From Marinitoga sp. 38H-ov (lineage in GTDB: Bacteria; Thermotogota; Thermotogae; Petrotogales; Petrotogaceae): DNA of 47,024 nt. Under the pieces are notes generated by a model, which had not been told where the DNA came from, ran no database searches, and saw only the letters and a list, made by a program, of their open reading frames with translations. The position numbers and the translations under genes are program-made. The DNA lies in the NCBI RefSeq assembly GCF_011057715.1, contig NZ_LNGH01000055.1:1-47024 (forward strand). The letters run 5' to 3'. This document shows positions 44,040 to 47,024 of this stretch, one piece after another (position 1 is the first letter of the stretch; the number at the start of each line of letters is the position of its first letter).

Positions 44040-45227
44040 ATGATTTTATCTGAAAGAGCTTCAAACATGCAAGCATCACCTATTAGGAAATTAATACCAT
44101 ATGCTGAACAAGCTAAAAAAGCTGGAAAGACGGTTTTACATTTAAATATAGGTCAGCCAGACTTAGAAACTCCTAAGGCTTTTTTTGATTATATCGAGAA
44201 AAACAAACCTGAAGTAATAGCTTATTCTCATTCTGCAGGATTAATAGAACTAAGAGAGGCTTTTTCCGCTTATTATAATAAAAATGATATACCTTTTTCT
44301 ACAGAAGAAATTATTGTTACCAATGGTGGTAGCGAAGCAATTATCTTTTCTTTAGCAGCTATTGCTGATCCAGGCGATGAAGTTATTGTAATAGAACCAT
44401 TTTATGCTAATTACAAAGGATTCGCAGAAATGATAAATGTAAAATTAGTTCCTGTAAAAGCTTTACCAGAAACAGGTTATGCTGTACCTCCTACAGAAGA
44501 ATTTGAAAAAGTTGTATCTAGTAGAACAAAAGGAATTATTTTTTCTAATCCATCAAATCCAACAGGCGCAGTTTACACTGAAGAAGAATTAAAAAGAATT
44601 GTTGATTTTGCTAAAAAACATGACCTTTTTATCATTTCTGATGAAGTTTATAGGGAATTTACTTTTGATGGTACAAAACATATTTCCACAATGGCATTTG
44701 GAGAATATGATAGAACAATTGTTGTAGATAGTGTTTCAAAAAGATATAGTGCATGCGGAGCTAGAATAGGTGTCTTTGCAACAAAAAATAAAGATTTATA
44801 TAATCAAGTAATGAAAATGGCTCAATCAAGATTATGCCCTCCAACAATAGCTCAATTGGGTACCATTGGATTATTAGAAATGGATGATTCATATATAAAA
44901 GAAGTGTATAAAGAATATGATAAAAGAAGATTAGCTGTATATGAAGAATTATCAAAAATAGAAGGTGCTGTTTTTGAAAAACCAAAAGGTGCATTTTATG
45001 TATCTGTAAAATTGCCAATTGACGATAGTGAAGAATTTGTAAAATGGGTACTTACAGATTTTAGTATAGATAACACCACCGTTATGGTTGCACCATTATC
45101 TGGATTTTATGCAACTGAAGGTGCTGGAAAACAAGAAATTAGAATTGCATATGTTTTAGAAAGTGACAAACTTAAATTTGCAACACATATATTAGCAGAA
45201 GCTGTTAAAGCATACAATAATAGGTAG
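44040..45227 (+). CDS. Class I/II pyridoxal-phosphate aminotransferase (aspartate type)
   Basis: 395 residues, fold-type I. HLNIGQPDLETP at the start, TNGGSEAI for the cofactor phosphate, FSNPSNPTGAVYT with the conserved Asn, ISDEVYREF with Asp and Tyr, and the Schiff-base Lys in DSVSKRYSACGARIG. The C-terminal Arg for the carboxylate is in EIRIAYV. It moves amino groups between an amino acid (aspartate, alanine or aromatic) and 2-oxoglutarate; the exact substrate is not clear from sequence. The aldolase gene follows after eight bases. Confidence 0.92.
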   Translation: MILSERASNMQASPIRKLIPYAEQAKKAGKTVLHLNIGQPDLETPKAFFDYIEKNKPEVIAYSHSAGLIELREAFSAYYNKNDIPFSTEEIIVTNGGSEAIIFSLAAIADPGDEVIVIEPFYANYKGFAEMINVKLVPVKALPETGYAVPPTEEFEKVVSSRTKGIIFSNPSNPTGAVYTEEELKRIVDFAKKHDLFIISDEVYREFTFDGTKHISTMAFGEYDRTIVVDSVSKRYSACGARIGVFATKNKDLYNQVMKMAQSRLCPPTIAQLGTIGLLEMDDSYIKEVYKEYDKRRLAVYEELSKIEGAVFEKPKGAFYVSVKLPIDDSEEFVKWVLTDFSIDNTTVMVAPLSGFYATEGAGKQEIRIAYVLESDKLKFATHILAEAVKAYNNR

Positions 45228-45235
45228 GTGATATT

Positions 45236-45868
45236 TTGAGAAGCGAAATAATTAAAGCTATTGACTATTTAGAAAAAAAGGGTTTAATAAAAGGCACTTG
45301 GGGAAACTTAAGTGTGAGGGTTAATGATAAAGTGTTTATTACACCATCAGGAATACCATATGATATATTAAAAGAAGAAGATATATCTGTGTTGGATTTA
45401 GAATCTCAAAAACATCTTTCGGGTTTAAAACCTTCGTCTGAAAAAGCTTTACATATAGAAATTTATAAAAATTTTCCTGAAATTAATGCTATTGTTCATA
45501 CACATAGTTTATATGCATCAATTTTTTCAGCTTTAAGAAAAACAGTTCCTTGTTATATTGAAGATCAAGCACAAATAATTGGTGGAGAAATCCCTGTAGC
45601 TGAATATAAACTTCCAGGAACATTAGATTTGGCATTAGAAGCCGTTAAAAAATTTAGGTTAGGTGTATATGGAATTTTACTTGCTAATCACGGGATAGTA
45701 TCTATTGGAAGAAATCTAAAAGAAGCTTTAATTGCTGCAGAAATAATTGAAAAAAGCGCTAATATTGCTTACTATGTGGAATTAATGGGTGGTGGGCACC
45801 CATTATCTGAAGAAGATATTAAATGGATGAGAAATCTATACATAGCATCATATAGTAAAAATATTTAG
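45236..45868 (+). CDS. Class II aldolase/adducin family protein (fuculose-phosphate aldolase-like)
   Basis: 210 residues. Zinc-dependent aldolase fold: GTWGNLSVRVNDKVFITPSGIPYD near residue 20, the catalytic Glu in KPSSEKALHIEIY, zinc His pair in VHTHSLYASIF and the third His in LLANHGIVSIG. Members cleave fuculose-, rhamnulose- or ribulose-type phosphates, or act in methionine salvage (MtnB). The substrate cannot be fixed here. The start is TTG 45236 behind AGGTGA (45226-45231). Coupled to the aminotransferase upstream. Confidence 0.88.
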   Translation: MRSEIIKAIDYLEKKGLIKGTWGNLSVRVNDKVFITPSGIPYDILKEEDISVLDLESQKHLSGLKPSSEKALHIEIYKNFPEINAIVHTHSLYASIFSALRKTVPCYIEDQAQIIGGEIPVAEYKLPGTLDLALEAVKKFRLGVYGILLANHGIVSIGRNLKEALIAAEIIEKSANIAYYVELMGGGHPLSEEDIKWMRNLYIASYSKNI

Positions 45869-45883
45869 TCAGGAGGTCTTTGC

Positions 45884-47024
45884 GTGAAAAGTATTAAAAA
45901 TCAGATTATTTTTATATTAATTATAACTTCTTTAATACCATTATTACTGTTAACCTTAAACAATTCATACAAATTGTATAATACAAAATTAAATAACGCA
46001 AAAGATTACTTAGAATTGTCAACACATAGTAGAGCAGAAACAATTATCGAATACTTTAATCCTATTATTGATTTAATTAATTTATTATCTAAAAATGAAA
46101 ATATAATGGGAGTTTTAGAGAATAATAATAATGAAAGAATAGCTGTATTAAATGAATTCGAAAATATAATTGATATATACAGCGATTTTGAATGGATATA
46201 TATTGGATTAAAGGATAAAACTACTTTAATAAAACCTGATGATAATATGGAAGGATATGATCCTACATCTAGACCTTGGTATATTAAAGCTATAAATAAT
46301 CCTAATAAAGTTATAATATCAGATCCATATCCTGATGTAAAAACAGGCGATATATTATTAACATTGTCAAAAGCTGTGATAAACAAAGAAGGAAATTTAA
46401 TAGGAGCAATAGCTATTGATCTTAATATAAAAAATCTCGTTTCAAAATTTTTTGAAAATAAAATGTATGATGATGAAGTTCCATATATAATCAACAAAGA
46501 AGGAATTACACTTGTTCATGAAGATTCATCAAAATGGGGTTTAGATGTTAAATCTCAAGATTTCTTTAAAAACGCAACTTCTGATTTTGGGGTTATTAAA
46601 TATAACTATGATGGTATAAATAAATTAGCATTTTATCATAAATTACCTAAATTAGAATGGACTATTTATACAGGAATACCAGAAAGTACAATAAAAAATG
46701 CAATTTTAAAAAGCTTATACTTTGAATTAGCAGGCATTGTTTTAATTACACTATTTGTATTTATTATTGGTTTATATTTTTCTAAAAAATCTATAATCAA
46801 TCCTATAATGATAATTTCATCTGAAATGGAAAAAGTAGGTAAAGGAGAATTAAATGTTAAAGTAGAAGTGCAATCGAAAAATGAATTAGGAGAATTAGCA
46901 AATATAATGAACAAAACAATAGAATCATTAGCAGGACTAGTAAATAAAGTAAAAGATTCATCAGAAACATTAATAAAAACATCATCAGTAGTAACAACAG
47001 CAATAGAAAAGAATACAAGTGTAA
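45884..47024 (+). CDS. Methyl-accepting chemotaxis protein with dCache domain, 3' end outside the window
   Basis: Open frame from GTG 45884 to the window edge (380 codons), with AGGAGGT (45871-45877) six bases before it. N-terminal membrane helix (about 7-25), then an extracytoplasmic dCache sensor of about 255 residues: FEWIYIGLKDKT, then the GYDPTSRPWYIKAINNP motif near residue 125, DPYPDVKTGDILLTLSKAV, and LEWTIYTGIPES. A second membrane helix lies at about 283-304, then a HAMP segment (KVGKGELNVKVEVQSKNELGELA). The signalling domain is cut off. Amino-acid ligands are common for this dCache motif. The codon pattern becomes strongly A-ending near the window edge. Confidence 0.9.
   Translation, partial: MKSIKNQIIFILIITSLIPLLLLTLNNSYKLYNTKLNNAKDYLELSTHSRAETIIEYFNPIIDLINLLSKNENIMGVLENNNNERIAVLNEFENIIDIYSDFEWIYIGLKDKTTLIKPDDNMEGYDPTSRPWYIKAINNPNKVIISDPYPDVKTGDILLTLSKAVINKEGNLIGAIAIDLNIKNLVSKFFENKMYDDEVPYIINKEGITLVHEDSSKWGLDVKSQDFFKNATSDFGVIKYNYDGINKLAFYHKLPKLEWTIYTGIPESTIKNAILKSLYFELAGIVLITLFVFIIGLYFSKKSIINPIMIISSEMEKVGKGELNVKVEVQSKNELGELANIMNKTIESLAGLVNKVKDSSETLIKTSSVVTTAIEKNTSV

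Noticed and set aside
46006-46914. Minus-strand open frames across the end of the window
   Set aside because: They lie opposite the dCache chemoreceptor, which has a ribosome site, a membrane-sensor-membrane layout and family motifs; the minus frames have none.
1-47024. CRISPR arrays, toxin-antitoxin pairs or restriction genes
   Set aside because: No regular repeats with spacers were seen, and no coding region resembles these systems; apart from the IS110 end the window is housekeeping and transport.

Overview
The window comes from an AT-rich bacterium with densely packed genes, almost certainly a member of the Thermotogota, with Marinitoga or another Petrotogaceae relative as the best guess. 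The evidence is the fused shikimate kinase / 3-dehydroquinate synthase (aroKB) in an aroE-aroC-aroKB-aroQ cluster, the rubrerythrin of an anaerobe, Cache-domain chemoreceptors, envelope genes for an outer 'toga' (LolA-like protein plus beta-barrel), and strong AGGAGG ribosome sites in a very A/T-rich background. The genus is an inference; no rRNA gene is present.

Layout. 1-287: the 5' end of an IS110-family element on the minus strand, with only the first 13 transposase codons in the window plus its structured non-coding end, a candidate bridge RNA. 301-2666: LolA-like protein and outer-membrane beta-barrel. 2742-10055: dxr, a chemoreceptor, clpX, tsaD, dus and aroE. 10129-16394: aroC, aroKB, aroQ, a DEAD-box helicase, an FKBP isomerase and a U32 peptidase-family protein. 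16732-22057: an ABC importer operon with a DUF3798-like binding protein, a double ATPase, two permeases and a small membrane protein. 22081-25807 (minus): an ABC-2 exporter, tatD, a cupin and lgt. 25860-25935: tRNA-Gly(CCC). 25942-33842 (minus): a TPR membrane protein, a serine-less lipase-like membrane protein, a polyprenyl synthase, a bifunctional nuclease, plsC, thiI and a YitT protein. 33975-39861: soluble histidine kinase, lone receiver and ileS. 39909-43923 (minus): rubrerythrin, prmC, a SufT/MIP18-like protein, a SurA-like chaperone, mazG and rnhB. 44040-47024: aminotransferase, class II aldolase and a second chemoreceptor that runs off the window.

The most interesting signal is at 41-297. 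The non-coding end of the IS110 element can fold, in the transposase-sense strand, into a four-way junction with no unpaired bases at the junction: a 12-bp closing helix, a 5' hairpin, and two arms each with an internal loop capped by a 4-bp/4-nt hairpin. The two arms look like the target-binding and donor-binding loops of a bridge RNA. The left guide position of the first arm reads UCACCUCCU, the anti-Shine-Dalgarno sequence found at the 3' end of 16S rRNA. The element appears to end exactly at the Shine-Dalgarno sequence of the gene at 301. This suggests a bridge-RNA element programmed to insert at ribosome-binding sites while leaving the site intact. This is a hypothesis built from sequence alone, but it makes exact predictions.

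Elsewhere, most promoters I can see are extended -10 (TGN-TATAAT), and genes are tightly coupled by overlapping stop/start codons. Most operons end in clear hairpin-plus-T terminators.
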